NCBI GenBank assembly: GCA_023079485.1
Contig: CM041092.1
Span: 10,863,127 to 10,927,126 of the forward strand
DNA: 64,000 bases
Direction of reading: 5' to 3'
Origin: Archilochus colubris
Lineage: Eukaryota; Chordata; Aves; Apodiformes; Trochilidae
The notes below the pieces were generated by a model. It saw nothing but the letters and a program-made list of their open reading frames with translations, had not been told where the DNA came from and made no database searches. Shown here one piece after another: positions 11,451 through 25,100 of this stretch; position 1 is the first letter of the stretch, and the number at the start of each line of letters is the position of its first letter. The position numbers were made by a program, and so were the translations under genes.

Positions 11451-14400
11451 CCATCAAACCCAGTGCCACTCCACGGGGTGTCTTGCTTATTTAAACAACT
11501 GTGGTGGTTGGATACTTGAGCTGCTATCGTCACCAAGCCAGGTCATCACCACAAAGAAACAAAGACTTTGTAGTCTTTGGCTTTTCAGCTGCAACCAACA
11601 ACCACCATCACCATCTCTGCTGACAAATCCTATGTTGTTTTCTTGACAGAGTTGCCACCACTTGTTCTGTTGATTCAGTTAACTTTTTGCCTCATTTCTC
11701 TACTGCTTTTATCACCCCTTCCTTCCAAGAGACTGGATGATTCTTTCAGCTTCTGTCTCTTTGCCAAGTTATTGCTGCATACAAGAAGAGAGTGTCTTTG
11801 CTGTGTCCCATCACTATTTTAGATGTTCTGGCTCCTTCCCTGTAACTTGATGGTTTTGGTTAGTGGAAATCACCTTCTCTACTTTCAGTGTGAACTTTTG
11901 CTGCTTCTGTCTTTCCTGTCACAGTGCATGTTTCTGATACCTCTAGCTACCATCTTTTTGCATTATTGGGTTTGCTTCTACTCCACAGGAGTAGGGAAGA
12001 CACTGGAGTTTTTCTTTAAATAGTTTTGGTTTGCAGACCTGGAAAGAGGAACTGTGGTTTTAGACAGGGATGTGGGTTAAGGTCATGTTTCTCATGGTAG
12101 CAGTCACTAAGCCACTGGTTTACATTGGGTGCATCATTGCTCTGGGATCTCTGTCTGAAAAATGAGATAGCTTATAAAATCTTTTTCTACTAGTGAAAAG
12201 CCCTAACTTCATTTGGGAGATGAGTCCGTTTTATCTTATGCTGGCAGTGGTAGTAATGGTTCTGTTTAACTTAGAAAAGTATGAACTTAGAAAATGTAAA
12301 ATGTTGGCATCCTGTAAAAGGCAGCTTGGCTGCTCTGGTAGCTGATACCAGCACACCTGTTCTTCAGTTAATGGCACAGTACTAGTGAAATAATACCAGA
12401 GCTGATGAGAGTCTCTGAACATGTGCTTGAAAGCTGCAATTAAAGCTGTTTACCTTTCATTGACTTGTTTAGCTTTTACAAGTGATGTTAAACACGAAAG
12501 TTGTGTGTCAGGAGAGCAATACTTTTAGACATGGAATAATGTTGGAATGTTTAGAAAATAAAGTAGCTTTTAAAAATATTTATTTTGAGGTAAAAAAAAA
12601 ATTGCTCTTGCAATCTGTTGCTGCTTTCTTTGTATATCTAATTTGCTTTTGTTTTGCACTTTACTCCAAAATTTTTGCATTTTGGCTCTCTGTTAAACAT
12701 TTCCTTCTTCAATTAGTCTTCCATTGTAAAAGAAGTTGAAAAGTCCATGCTCCAATGGAGTATGCTGTACAATATTTCCATCTTGTGCTAGTGCTCTTAA
12801 TTTAATATGCATTTTGGTAACTTAACTCTTACTGCATGGGAATTTCCTAAAGTTTTGGGGTTTTTTTTATAACCATTGTCAGTGTTTGGTGAAGCCTATG
12901 TAGCTTCCTTTGAGTACATTTGCTTTATTGAGAGCCAAGAGGGAAATTGGACGCATCTCTTCCATCTTTGAACATTGACTTGGTTTCCTTCCCTTTTAAA
13001 ATCTTTATTTGCTGTGATAACACTTTATTTTCCATATTTGTAATCAAAGAACAATATTGACATATTTGGAACACTGTTAATTTACCTTGGAGAGTAAATG
13101 AATTGAAAAGTATTCTCAGATCCTCTGGTAAAAGGTGGAGTGTCAGGTTTCTTTAGAAGTTCTTATTTAAGTGTTCTTATTTAACAGTTCTTTAGTGTTG
13201 GTTGCTTGTACATTTTACCACTCTGCTGTTAGGTGTTTGTGTATTGCCACCAAGCCCAGCATTCCACTTCAGGATCTGGAGCCTACAGTCCTTGAAGACA
13301 TAATTGCTGCCATCACTGTCAGTGAAGGGATAAGGAAGTACCTCCAGATCCTTCTGGTTTATGGGATGGCTTGTCCATTCTTAGCCTTGTAGGAGAAAGA
13401 TAAAAAACCAATTAGTACCGACTATACTATTCAGATTATATTTTTTTTCTCTCCTCTCCTTATCTGCTATGTAAAAAAAATGAAATTCTGAATTCTGTTC
13501 ACCAACAATGTTCATCTTCCTTTTTTAGTGGTAGAAAGATACACCTGAAAATAAATAAAGACTAAGTTCAATCAACATAAAAAAAATAAATGGAAGGGAG
13601 TCCATAGTATCAGTACAGTTTCGGATATATCGAATCTAGTAGTCAGACATCAGAAGAAGCCTTTTCAATGTGTATAAAGTCTGATCTGAATGTCTTTGTA
13701 TAGGGTATAGACAGATGTGAGGCTATGTATTAAAGTTACCTGAAACTGATTAACCTGCAAAAAGCTTTCCACAGACAGGGCATATGCAGATGGTCTGCAA
13801 GAGCTTTCACTCTCCTAAACCACTGTGCATCTTCATGGTCTGAGGAAGAAGACATTAGGGAAGTTATCTCAGACTTACACAGATGCATTATGCAAATGTG
13901 ATCTGGTTCCCTCTTGAAACCATTAGGAATCTTTCCACTGTAGGAAATTGGCTTAGTCAGCAGAGCAGAATAGTTCCTGTTGTCAGTCCCCACTCTATTT
14001 CTGAGGTGCATTAGTTTTCCCAAAGGAGTGAGACACTGGAATGGAGATAGAAATTTAGAACTCTGCTGATTACTGTAGGTGCTACTTCCCAGTTTAGAGC
14101 TCCTGGTTTTGTTTCTCTCTCTTAATGGCTGCATGTGGATATAGGTCTATCTTAGTTGTCCTTTCTGTAATAATCTCTGCCAAAGGTGCCTGACCTTTTG
14201 GACCTTCAACAAGGCTGGCATCTCTTACATACATCTCCACAGAGCAGCATCAGTTTTCTTTCAATGCTGAAATCTCCTTGATGACTTTTTGACAGTCTTT
14301 CAAAATAGTTTCTTTTTTGTGTAGATAGTTTTGTACCAGGTAGTTTTCATCAAACTTTGATTGCTGTTTAGGTATCTCTAGTTACCAGGGAAACCAGGCA

Positions 14401-15379
14401 GGTTGCTGTCAGCCTAAGGTGTTATAGATGAGCCCAGGGTAAGTCATGTGCAAAGCAGTTCAGATTTTCCTGTTCTCCTAATTCTACCTCCTAGGACAAG
14501 TGCCAGAATGGATGTACAGAACTTCATGAACTCTTTGAGATAAACATTTTTAAACTTCCTCTGCTGAGGTAGGAGGAGTTCTTAAATATTATAGTTGCAA
14601 AATTGCTATTCTTCTGACAGCAAGATTAGGTGTGAATTTTCTGCAAATACGTCATTGCAATCAGTTTGAGGAGTTTTATTTTGTTCTTTTGTAGATATGA
14701 AATTGGACACAGAATGTAAATATCCATTTTAAATTGAAGTGTTATGAAAATTGTTGGAGACTACAGTCACTTTTAAAAGAAAAAGCAAGCCATTTAAATA
14801 ATTTATGTGTTGCTTTTGACTGTGAGGCATGTTAGGCTTGGCTTACAAATGGGATTTCTAGCAGTTGAGTATTTATTTTGTAGTATGATGATGGCTTATA
14901 TCAACACTGCTCTTAGGTTATACTCAGTTGTGTGACAGTATACATTATCTTTTACAGAAAGACTTGTGGTTTTGTACATAAATAAAATGTTTTAAGTGTA
15001 CTCATGTAGTTTCATCACCATCAGGGAAGTTGCAGTGCTTCTCATGGGAGTGGTAGAGCTAAATATACCACATCAGGATGTTAACAAGACTTTTATTCCA
15101 GGCTATTGGATTTTCAATTTTTGTTTCAGAAACAACTATGTGATTCTGTGTTACATTCAAACCTTTGGTGACCCTCTCATGTGATGAAAGAAGAAATTGA
15201 GGAACTGCTAGAAAACTTTCTAGGTTTGACCACCTGTGCAGCAGGCACTGGAGCATTGATGCTTCTTTGTGTTGTTAGGAGCTATTTTCTTAAAAGCCCT
15301 GTTAGCTCTAAGAAGGCCTTCTAGGACACTTATGAAAGTGGTTGAAACCCTTCTACTACTATACTTACTATATTTGAGA

Positions 15380-15730
15380 GTTCATTGAGGCAGTGGAAGA
15401 ATGGAAAGTATCCTACATAATGCTTGCCTTTTAAAAAACGGACATGAGAAGAGTTGGGGAGTTGTGGATGCATCAAGCTTCCCTTCAGTTCCTGAAAAAG
15501 TCTGAAAGTGTGCAAGTAGCTAGGACATAGCACAGAGATGAGTAACAGCCAAAGTGGCTTTTCTGAGAACAAATGGCAGCCAACCAGTCACATTTTCTTC
15601 TGCAACCACAGTAAGTGAAGTTGTATCAACAGTAAAAATAATACTTTGCATCATGTAGGTTGGCTTTTAACTGGCTCATACAGCAATCTCAGTACAAATG
15701 GCACCTATAATGTTTTCCTAATCTGTGGTC
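15380..15730 (+). mobile_element. Ancient CR1 LINE fragment (ORF2, reverse-transcriptase region)
   Basis: The sequence follows the familiar CR1 ORF2 segment in which a short A-run and GGGGA precede the conserved reverse-transcriptase stretch, usually translated as (N)YRPVSLTSVPGK. Here it appears as CCTTTTAAAAAACGG, then GAGTTGGGGAGTTG, then CTTCCCTTCAGTTCCTGAAA. The following segment (AACAGCCAAAGTGGCTTTTC) matches the part normally encoding SQHGF, and a later piece near 15,660 resembles the DFSKAFDTVSH region. Many substitutions and in-frame stops show it is long dead. Boundaries are approximate because both ends fade into unique sequence. Confidence 0.5.
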
Positions 15731-18700
15731 AAGAGGGAGAGACAAAAATTAATGTATATCCTAGTGCAGTTGTAAAGGATTTGCTGATGTCTAATGAAAG
15801 GATGCACTGAGCGAGATTTTGTAGGTACATTTTTTTCTAACTCTGCTTCTACTCGGTGTTAAACATAAGAGATATGCCTATAAAATGTGTAGATGACAGA
15901 ACCACAGGAAGAACTTAAGCCTGCCATTTCTAGGAGTGACACAGCAAGTTTCTCCTTGAACCTGAGCAGTCACAGGAATGCACATTTACTCCAATTTCTG
16001 TCCATAAGGCTAGAAATAAAATCCTAACTTGTAGTCACTGACAGTCTTGTCCCAGACAAGGAGTAGAGATCTGAAGTCAAGCTTGGCCAGACCAGCTTTC
16101 TGTTGGGAAGTGAGGTGACCTGCAGGTTACAGAGCTGCTCTGGTACCCCATTCCTTCCCCATGTCACCCTGCCAGGCTAGTGTCTGGCTGACCCAAAGAT
16201 TTTGCATCTCATAAGAGAGGGGACCTCAAACAAGCTGCCCCAATAGACAGAGAAGTACAATTGTAATAAACATTGGAGGCATGGATTTGGGCTTTAACTT
16301 TTGGGTTTTGTAAAGTTCCAAGTTGTTTGGCTTTGTCAATGGTTGGAATTTTTTTTAGTTTACACCTGGTTTGGACAACATGCCTTAAGTAAAGCAATAT
16401 AAGCATCATCATATGGGCTTTTGTAAGCAACTACTGTTTACAGCCAGTGATAGTCACCTTTCTGATAGTTTGACTCTTAAGGTCATAAATTCAGTAGGGA
16501 CAGGAGAAAAATCAGTTGTCATTTAATTCTTCACACCTTACATGACAAACTAGAAATAGCATTTTTACATACTGACTTTGTCAGCAGTTGGAGCAATTTT
16601 TAACAACAAATACAGATGGGTAAATTAATTTTATTTCAATTGCTGCCACACTAATTAACATATTTGAAACAAGATGTTGACAGAAATGCAACACAACCCA
16701 GATTTCTAGGGCTACATTGAAGGATGTTCTTGGGATTCAGAGGATTCAGATTACAGAGGTGGAGCTGATCTGAAGTATAAAATGTTAATATGAATTGTTT
16801 TGTGCTATTTTTGTGCTATTTTGCTTCCAAAGAAAACAGGGCTAAAATGATCCTTCTCTATTCCCTCCTTTTTCACTGCAGCTTTCATATCTGTTGATTA
16901 TTTTCAACCAAATATGATAGAGTATGAACTTCAGATAAAGTCTCATTACCTGAGGCAAGTGAAGGACAAGATGCCTCATGCATTAGTGCCTGTTCGGACA
17001 GATGGTTACACATGAAAGATTAACCTCTGCCATTTTTGGAGTGTCCTCAGGGGAGAAAGGGGTGTTATAAATATCCCAACAACTGAAAAAAAGCCCACCT
17101 TGAACTGACAACTTCATTTAGTCTCAGAGAACCAAATCATAAATCTGTAGGAAAACATGTTTGCTTCCCCTGGTCATGGAACTGCTGGTCCATTTCTGGA
17201 GAGAGCTGGCACATGGTAAGACTCCCCTTTGAGTGTTTGCAGGGCTGGTACCTGAGAACAAAAAGCCAGAAACAGCTCTGTGAGTGACTGAGCTCCCAGC
17301 AAGCAGTTTCCTGGCTCCAAAGGGTTTGCATAAAACCAGTGTCTGAAACCTGTTTATCACCTGGCATTGCTCTTCTTCAGCCACACAGAAGAGAAGAGCT
17401 TGAATTGCAGACTCCATCTCCAATGCTCCTGGGTGCATTGTTTTTTTACCAGACTCCCACGTGCTGCCCTCAGTGAAGGATGCTTAAGCAGTAGTTGTAT
17501 TTCTCCATTCTTTCAATCAGGCTTCACATGAATTTAGTGGTGAGAATTCAATAGGTCGAGAGCAGCTCAATTCCTGTGTTAAAAACTGTCTGTACACTCA
17601 TTTATTATGTCTCACACTGTGCCCAGTACAGTGAGTCCATAAACTGTGAGTAGGCTCCAGTCTTACTGTTACCTCAGAGTGGTGTCCTTAGAGACATTGT
17701 CTGTTAATAATGTCTGTGTTTTAGTGATAAAATTACCTTTGAGGAAGCTGCTATGAAGATATTGGAAGGATTTCTGTGTGGATCACTGGTTCCCCTAGTG
17801 CTTGTATCTGTCAGATTTTTGTCCAGACTGTAAAAATTTGAGGACAAGCTTCTGTAGGTAATTTAAAGTTATTTCTCCGAGCCCTTAACATTCAATATTA
17901 TGCAGTTGTGTTAAAACTGTTCCCATTTCTTCTTTGTGTAAAAGGGGAAAGTGTTATTTGTTTTGTCCTATGTCTTTGTCTGCACCTTGAAAATTAGTTA
18001 TACTGGAAACATCTGTAAAACATTTCATTAGGACATTGATAATCAGCACTTAGTGCCAGCATAAACTGTTTCAGCTTGGCAGAAGTAGTCTACAGCTGGG
18101 AGCAGTTAAACCTGATATAATCTATCATTGCTGCTTCTGCTAAATTGACTATGACTGAGCTTAATGTAGCTCTCTCTACAGCCTAGGGTTGTTCAGCAGT
18201 TGGTGACAAAGCTGAGATTTTTTGGCTGTGTGTTCACCCAGGTCAAACTCCAGTGCAGGTCACAACTTGGAGCCCAAGTCTGTTAGGTTTTCTCTGCTGT
18301 GCTGTCCCCAAAACCATGAAACTTTCCTGCTTAGAATGTAAGGTTGGTTTGGCCAAGTTGTACCTGTGGAATAGGCACCATTAGACAGGGGCAGAAGGAC
18401 ACAGTAGGTGTGTATTACCTTTTTTATTTCCCTGTTGACCAATCCAAGGAACTTTTCCAAGTTCTTTGCTTGTGTGCCATAGTTACTAGCTGCCTTCCCT
18501 TCTCCCAGTGAAAGGCTGGGGTGAGCTATGCAAAGAAGAAAAGGAACCAGCATTAGGATGCTTGCCTTTCTTTACTTCATACAATTTTTGTTGGTTGAAT
18601 GTGTTGCAATTGCCTGGAAAGAAATAAGCTTTTAACTTTGCCATTTGTAGTTGTTCAGATATGTGCTGCACCTGGAAGTTTCTTTTCTTGTGATGGCTGC

Positions 18701-19046
18701 CTGAGGGTTTCGATGACTTTTTAGCAGATAACAAGTCACACAGAAGACTGATGGCAATAATGAAACTAAATTGCTCATACTGAAGTCCTAAAAGCTGTGG
18801 ATCATGACTTTAGTGAAAATGGGAGAAAGCAGTGCATGGTGAAGTGTGAGGAAGAACGTACTAGGATAGTGACTGAACTGGAAGTGAGCTTAAAAGAATC
18901 CTGTGAAGAAGATGGTGACTCAGTGAGACAGAGAAGGAAACTGATTTTATTTCTGTTTCTACAAAATTTTGCTATATTGCTTTCCTGGCTATTTAGATTA
19001 GGAATTTGTGGTATGTTTCATTTGAACAAAACTGGATTTTGGCACT

Positions 19047-19066
19047 GGGAGGGAGGGAGGGAGGGA
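19047..19066 (+). repeat. (GGGA)5 microsatellite, potential G-quadruplex
   Basis: Five consecutive GGGA units, with one-base loops between runs of three G. This meets the standard four-run G-quadruplex pattern on the + strand. Quadruplex folding is inference from the pattern. Confidence 0.85.
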
Positions 19067-19575
19067 AAGGATGAGACTGGATTATTTCATTCTCTTTTAA
19101 TCCTGAATGTGGTCTATTTGTGCACCTGCTTCATAAAGGATGCACAGTGCAAGATTTAAGCTCTGTTTATGGAGCAGAGAAAACCTGCTGCTTTCTGGGA
19201 AAAAGAGGAAGACGAGCGAGCATTGTTCCTCATAATCTAAAAAAAAAAAAATCTTATGTTTTAAAACATAAAAAAATGTGTAACTCATACGGGTGCTGTC
19301 ATAAAGGTACTGCCCTGGCACTCAAGACTTTTTCTTGCTTCCAGTCAGTGGCAGAGCTGGAAACAGTCTGTCATTTCTGGATTCAGGTGTGTATTGCAGC
19401 TATTAGTTGCTCTCTAGCCCTCCATATTATGATATTTTACAATGTGTTGTATTAGTGGAGTCTGAATAAAGTATCTCTGAGTTCTAACCACACCAGTAAA
19501 GCTAGGGCTTTTACATATTTTAGCATGTTTTCCTGAATGTCTCTTTCTTTCTTTACCTTGTATCACCAAGACTTA

Positions 19576-19641
19576 CTTTTTTTTTTTTTTCTTTTTTTTT
19601 CTTTTTTTCTTTCTTTCTTTTTTTTTTCTTTTTTTCCTCCC
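19576..19641 (+). repeat. 66-nt uninterrupted pyrimidine tract
   Basis: A T-dominated run with scattered single C bases and a few CTTT units extends 66 bases without a purine and ends in CCTCCCAG. It looks like an expanded CTTT/poly-T simple repeat. The terminal CAG makes it a formally strong 3' splice site, but the downstream frames contain nothing recognisable. Polypurine-polypyrimidine tracts of this kind are slippage-prone. Confidence 0.85.
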
Positions 19642-21189
19642 AGGAGAATTCAGGCTACTTGGAAAGAGTGCAGACTCTTCCTAGTGTTTCCCACTACCAT
19701 CACCAAGACATTCAGATCTTTCATGCATGGACAAAGTTTCCATCTCCTAGATTTTAACTTTGGAAGTGAATTTGTCAACAAATGCAGCTTCTTTTAGAAT
19801 GCTGGATTTCCACTTGCATTTAGGTCTTGTTTTTCTCTGGACAGGGAATCAGGACCTTCTTATAGAAGTCCCTTAAACAACTTTGATAGATGTAATAGTT
19901 GAACTTTCATGCTAGAGTAGTGATCACTAAGGTTCATCTCCATATAAAGCCTTTGTGAAGCAGAACCCTTTTTTCATTAGCAGAAGCTGTTTTTCAAGTA
20001 TAAATCCCACTTGGTGGAAAGGGATATTTCTGGATCAATAACTCATTGCTAAGGCTGAATTTATTTAGATGGAGTTGGTGAGACCCCTTTTGCTTTTGAG
20101 GTTTCAGTTACTGGGAAATTAATTATTTCCCCCTATTTTGCATCCGGAATTAAGTAATGTGAAGGAGGAAAAAAAGGTAGCTGCAAGGACCTTGTTGAAG
20201 AGCTGTATCTTCTTGCCTATCAGTGCAAGAAAAACTGGTAAATAGCACCTTGCTAAATAGTATGGGTTCTGACTAAATCTTATCCAAGGCATTTTGACTT
20301 GCAAAACAGAGGCTGTTGAAGAATGCATGAGTTAGGCAAGCTGGAAAAAAAAACAACCTTCACTTTTGAAATAGATCTGATCATAAGATTTAATTAGGGT
20401 AGGTCATTTCTTCAGCTTTCTTAATTTCAGTGTATGATCAGATGTGATTTCCTAATAATCTGTCATTTTGTAAGGGTGAGGAATGCAGTAAATGGAACCT
20501 CTGAGCTGCCAGCATGGGCAGACTGAGGTCTTTGTCCCATGCTGTGGTGTAGCAAGGTCTTGCACATGCAAGTACTTACACTTGCCTTTGAAATCCAAAA
20601 AAAGCATCAGCTCCAGTCCTTGCCGCAAGGTCAATGAAAGCATAAAGGATGAATGTTGTTATCCATAAGTACACCCAGCTTTTCCATTTGTAAAGCTAAA
20701 GACCCTTCCTCACTCTTCCGTGCATTATCAGTTATGCTTTGTTTTTTTAAGAATTCCTTGCTGCACTCTCAGAATTTACAAGTTGAACTGAACACTTCAA
20801 ATCAGGACAGAATGATCTCCACCAGCCAGCTAAGCATGAGCAGCACTCCTTTTCCGAGGTCCCTTCTAGTGTCTTCCTGATAACAGCACTTTCTCTCCTT
20901 TTGTGAGGAAAAGGTCACAGGGTGGAAACAGTGTGTGTTTGTTCTCTTATTTCTAAGCTGAGCTATTCTTTTCTTGTTGCTTCTGACACAATGGCTGCCA
21001 AGCCACTTTGTCATCACTTCTGTGTCTTGACAGAATGCAGGAGCTGTCCCAGATAACAGGAGAATACGTCCTTCCAGCAAAGCCTGAATGACTTTATCCA
21101 GTCCTGGATTTAAACAAACTATACATGTTCTGTTCCTGTTTACAAACAGGATACTTCATCAGAACTCTGCCACAGAAATAGCTACATTT

Positions 21190-22150
21190 CCCTTGCTAGA
21201 AAATAAATGTTTCATTTTTGGAAAAAGCAGAGCTCAGTGCTGATGGCGTAATTGGTAATCAATCTTTGTAATGAGCCCGTGCTGTTAATTGCTATCCTAA
21301 GCCTCTGATACTGCATTGTGCTGCATGTTGAAAGACAACATATTAAACAGAAATTGTCTGCTGGGGCTAGTAGACTGAATTCAGGGGATATAATTTTGCT
21401 TTGCATTATGTGTATGGTTGTTCTAATGGTGGGAGGAGAAGGAACAGCAATGAGTGAACATAACAAACTATTTGCCATCATTATCTTCTGTCCACATCCC
21501 TATGCTACAACCAATTAACAATTAATTCAAATGGTAAGAGCCTCCTTTTGATGCTCTTATCAGTCTTCCTGCAGTTCCTATGCCCTGATGACTCCCACAG
21601 TCCATTGAAAGGCACACTGCGTGTGCAGCTATCGTTTGGTGAAGTCATGATATTCTTCACACATTCCTTCCTTTTTGCACATAATTATTAAAATATATCC
21701 ATTTTATTTACATGTGGATTCTGGGATTTGTCTGTTTGGCTTTTGGAAACTTAATGCTCATTAAAAATGGCATTTCATAAACTTCCCTATGTCTTTCAGC
21801 CAGAACAACACTCTAGAGATGCTGCTTGCATGCTAAATAGCCAGACATGACATCATTACTGATGCTCTATCACATGCTCTAGGTGATTTTCTGCTTTCTT
21901 AGTCTCTCAGCCATGTGGACTCCTTATGTACAGGTGCCAAGCTCAGAGCCATAAGGTGCTTTTAGTGATGCACTTGGTCTTAGAGATTCATTTCACTGAG
22001 CAACTGTGGCAAGATGCTATGTAAATCACCAGAACAGCTTATCATGCAGTGCAAATCATCTGTCATAATGCTTACACCAAGCCTTATTTGTCCCTTTGCT
22101 TCTGCTACTACTAGCAAGGGGGGAGCAGCTGTCTCTGAGGTAATGCTAAA
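21190..22150. promoter_or_regulatory. Possible conserved non-coding block
   Basis: This AT-rich stretch has no repeat similarity that I recognise. It carries a dense set of homeodomain-type cores: TAATTGGTAATCAAT near 21,250, GTTAATTG near 21,285, CCAATTAACAATTAAT near 21,510, and AATGCTCATTAAAAATG near 21,755. The text resembles developmental enhancers in composition, but AT-rich DNA produces such cores by chance and no cross-species comparison was possible. Confidence 0.2.
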
Positions 22151-25100
22151 AAGTCTAAAGAAAATCTAGATTGTTTTTTACAGACCAAATCTTCTTTTCA
22201 AAATCAAAATATTTGAGGCAAGCATTTTAGATCTCTTGTTATGTATAACTTTCTCTCAAAAGCTTGTCAAAATTCAGCATCCACTTGACTCAGGTTTCTA
22301 AAATTGTTTCAGGTTTTAAAGAGATTATCAAATAAGAAGATTTTCACTGGCAAAATGGTGAGACAAATATAAATTGAAGCAGGGGAGAGAGGAGAAAATA
22401 GTATTCAGTGTAATGGTTTTGGAGAGATTTTTTTATCTTGGCATCTCATTAAAGTAATGTAAAGATCCATAGCACTACAGAAGAGTAGAGAGCTGCCTTA
22501 AAAAGAAGAGGATTCATCACATGCTAGTTTATTGCCAGCATTCATCAGAACTGCATACTTCAGTCCTGATTTTTCAGCAGCCTGTGATAATGAAATAGCC
22601 ACATCCCTTGAGAAGACAGCTGGGTGAGCCTAGATGTAATTCCAGGTATTTCAGATGCTTTATATTTTCAGGAAGGACACCTTGCATCTAGCTTGCTTGC
22701 TTCTATGAGAGTTATTTATCTATGGGGCTGTGGTGTCATATTCTCCTTCTGCTCTCATGGTATTTACGTTCCAGCTGCACTTGGGGGGTGCCTCTGTCCA
22801 GATCAGCCTGACAGTGCAGGGAGGTGGGTACAATAAATGTAAATGTTCTGTCACTGAGTAGAGCATCCTTTATTTTCATGGCTGAATACTCTAAACTGTT
22901 AATTAAAGCTGAGAATAGACAACATGACCCTGCCTCTTCCTTACTCAATATCTACACCAAAAAAAGTCCTGAGGGTGAGCTCTGCTCAGTCAGGCATCTC
23001 CTTAGTCTCATATTCAGTGTCTGTCTACATGAAGACATTCAGGGCTCAGTCCTCATTTGAACACCTGTATGCTGGGGAGAAATGGGGACTTGCATGCACT
23101 AATGTGCTAAACACCTACTGTCAGTGGGATGTAGGTGAATCCCTGTTATGGTCTGGAGTGCCAACTTTCTTAGATATCCAGTCCCCATAAATAACTGTGC
23201 CAGAAGCCTGAACATTTAGTCCTGTTTCCTGAGTTTCTTGAGCCAGCATTAAGGGCGTATCAAGCATGGTGGTCTTCTTTAGTGTTAAAGAGGTCAGATA
23301 AAGAAAATCCCAGCTAGTGATTACTTACTTGACTTCACAGCTTCATGATGATGGAGAGCTCCAAGGGGATTGGAGGTGGTCTGAAATAACCTATTCCTTA
23401 ACATTAGGTGGGGAGGGTCAGAACTGGCAGAAGCTGATATGCCATTTGACTTCCAGGTATGAGTTGGCACGTGATCAAGAGCTGGTGGGCTCTGAGAACT
23501 CCAGACTGGCAGTATGCAACCTCAGTGGAGATTTTTTCAGTTCTCTCCCTTTGGATGTTTTAGCACCTTGGCTTGTTTGCATCCAAGCTTGGGGAAAAAC
23601 CTGCTTTACTGCAGATCTGAGTCCTTTCTAGCAGTGGTGTGGGTGGTGTGAGCTAGTGAGTAAGTGTCACCAGAGAATGAAGACACCTTCCTGTTAGATG
23701 ACATGGAAACTAGGGCTTTGTCTTTCAGAACATGCTCCAGTAAAGGACCTGTATTTTGTCTCAAAATCACCCTGAGGAAAAAAGTTACTTTTGGTATGAT
23801 AAATTCATTTTAGAATCAGCTCTTGCTTGTCTTCTACATCCAGATGTTTTAAGTAGACACTTGTCCTACTCTTGTCACAGACTATCCCTCCTCATTGTTA
23901 GCAGTTCTCAGTGGCTACAATTAAGTGCTTGGCCTTGGTTTACAGATGACTTCTCTGCTACCGGATGAGTTGGTGGATTGCTCTTAAAAAATGTGTTTTG
24001 CTGAAAAAATCTTGTTTGTGCAGGTCTTTGTTTTGTTTTTTTTTCTTCTGACTAAATGAAAACCTGACAATTGAAAAGTCTATACAGATCCTGGTAAAAA
24101 TATAGCATATATCAATAGCCTATGGTCTCTGCATATTGACAATGTTTGTTTAGACCAGCAGCTAGAAGCTGGTCATCTCTTGCCCATGAAGTCCTTAATA
24201 AAGAAGTGGGAGTATTTCTGCAAATGTGATGGCAGATGTCACTGTAGGGAGGCATCACAATGTTTTGCAGTGGAAACATTATGCTTGCAACTCAACTATG
24301 TTTGGTGAAGTTTGGAAGAGAAAGAAGGATGATGTGTCATTGCCTAGTATCTGGCTGAATGGAAGTCATGATTACCTTTCTAGCAGTGACAAAGAGCACC
24401 CTTTCTCTTTGTGTGCTAAGAATTGTATGTTGAGGGCCAGAAACTTCAGAGGAGGCACTTTACAGAGAAGGGAGTTGGAGTGGAAATACAAAGGTGTTTT
24501 GAGCTTTTACTGTATTTTCATAGCTCCAAGAACTGTACATGTAAGTAAATGGCAACAGTTGGCAAGCTTTAACATACAGTTCTCCATATATTTTCTTTTC
24601 CCCCTCTTCTGTAGTGTACTATGCATTGCTTATATATGGGAATCATATCAGCGAGGAACAAGCTATATGACTACTGTGCAGGAGAAAGAATAAAAATGCC
24701 CAGGCTATACAATTAGATCATCCCAACAGACATCATTAATTTGGCTCTTTTTAGCAGCGCAGTGCTGGGGTATCTATGCTTATGGTGTGTTCAAAACCTT
24801 GTAACATCCATTCTCTCTCCTTTCCTCCCCATTGCACTGCCATTATACACAATGAAAAAGAAATCAGTGCAATTATTACACAGATTCCTGCTTGAGACAG
24901 TGAAGAACAAATACATTATGCTGTTTAAGGTTTTTCTGTCATGTGCTGTGAAAGAGAACTGGCACTAAACTGGGTGTTCATTTTGTGATGCGTTGGGTTT
25001 AGCCATGTTTCCATAGGAAACAAGCATACAAGATGAAGCTGCTTCTGCATACATTTTCCTTCCCTGGTCTTTTCACCTCCTTTTTTTTGAACTTTTTGTC

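Larger units (their letters stand above)
7481..15379. other. Gene-free DNA with a few short structures
   Basis: No recognisable gene. Listed separately inside it are a weak candidate exon (8,609-8,774), a C-rich tract (9,650-9,686), a hairpin (10,572-10,625) and a homeodomain-site palindrome (11,432-11,450). From about 11.9 to 15.3 kb the DNA is notably AT-rich, with many short A and T runs and only short open frames. None of the translations resembles a known family. Confidence 0.65.

Noticed and set aside
12100..12180. CACTAAGCCACTGG followed by CTGTCTGAAAAATGAGATAG, faintly like a MIR core
   Set aside because: Only two weak blocks match and the spacing is not convincing.
24229..24693. ATG-initiated frame of about 154 codons with a hydrophobic C-terminal segment
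   Set aside because: No family resemblance, no splice or promoter context, and a frame of this length is expected by chance in 64 kb of AT-rich DNA.
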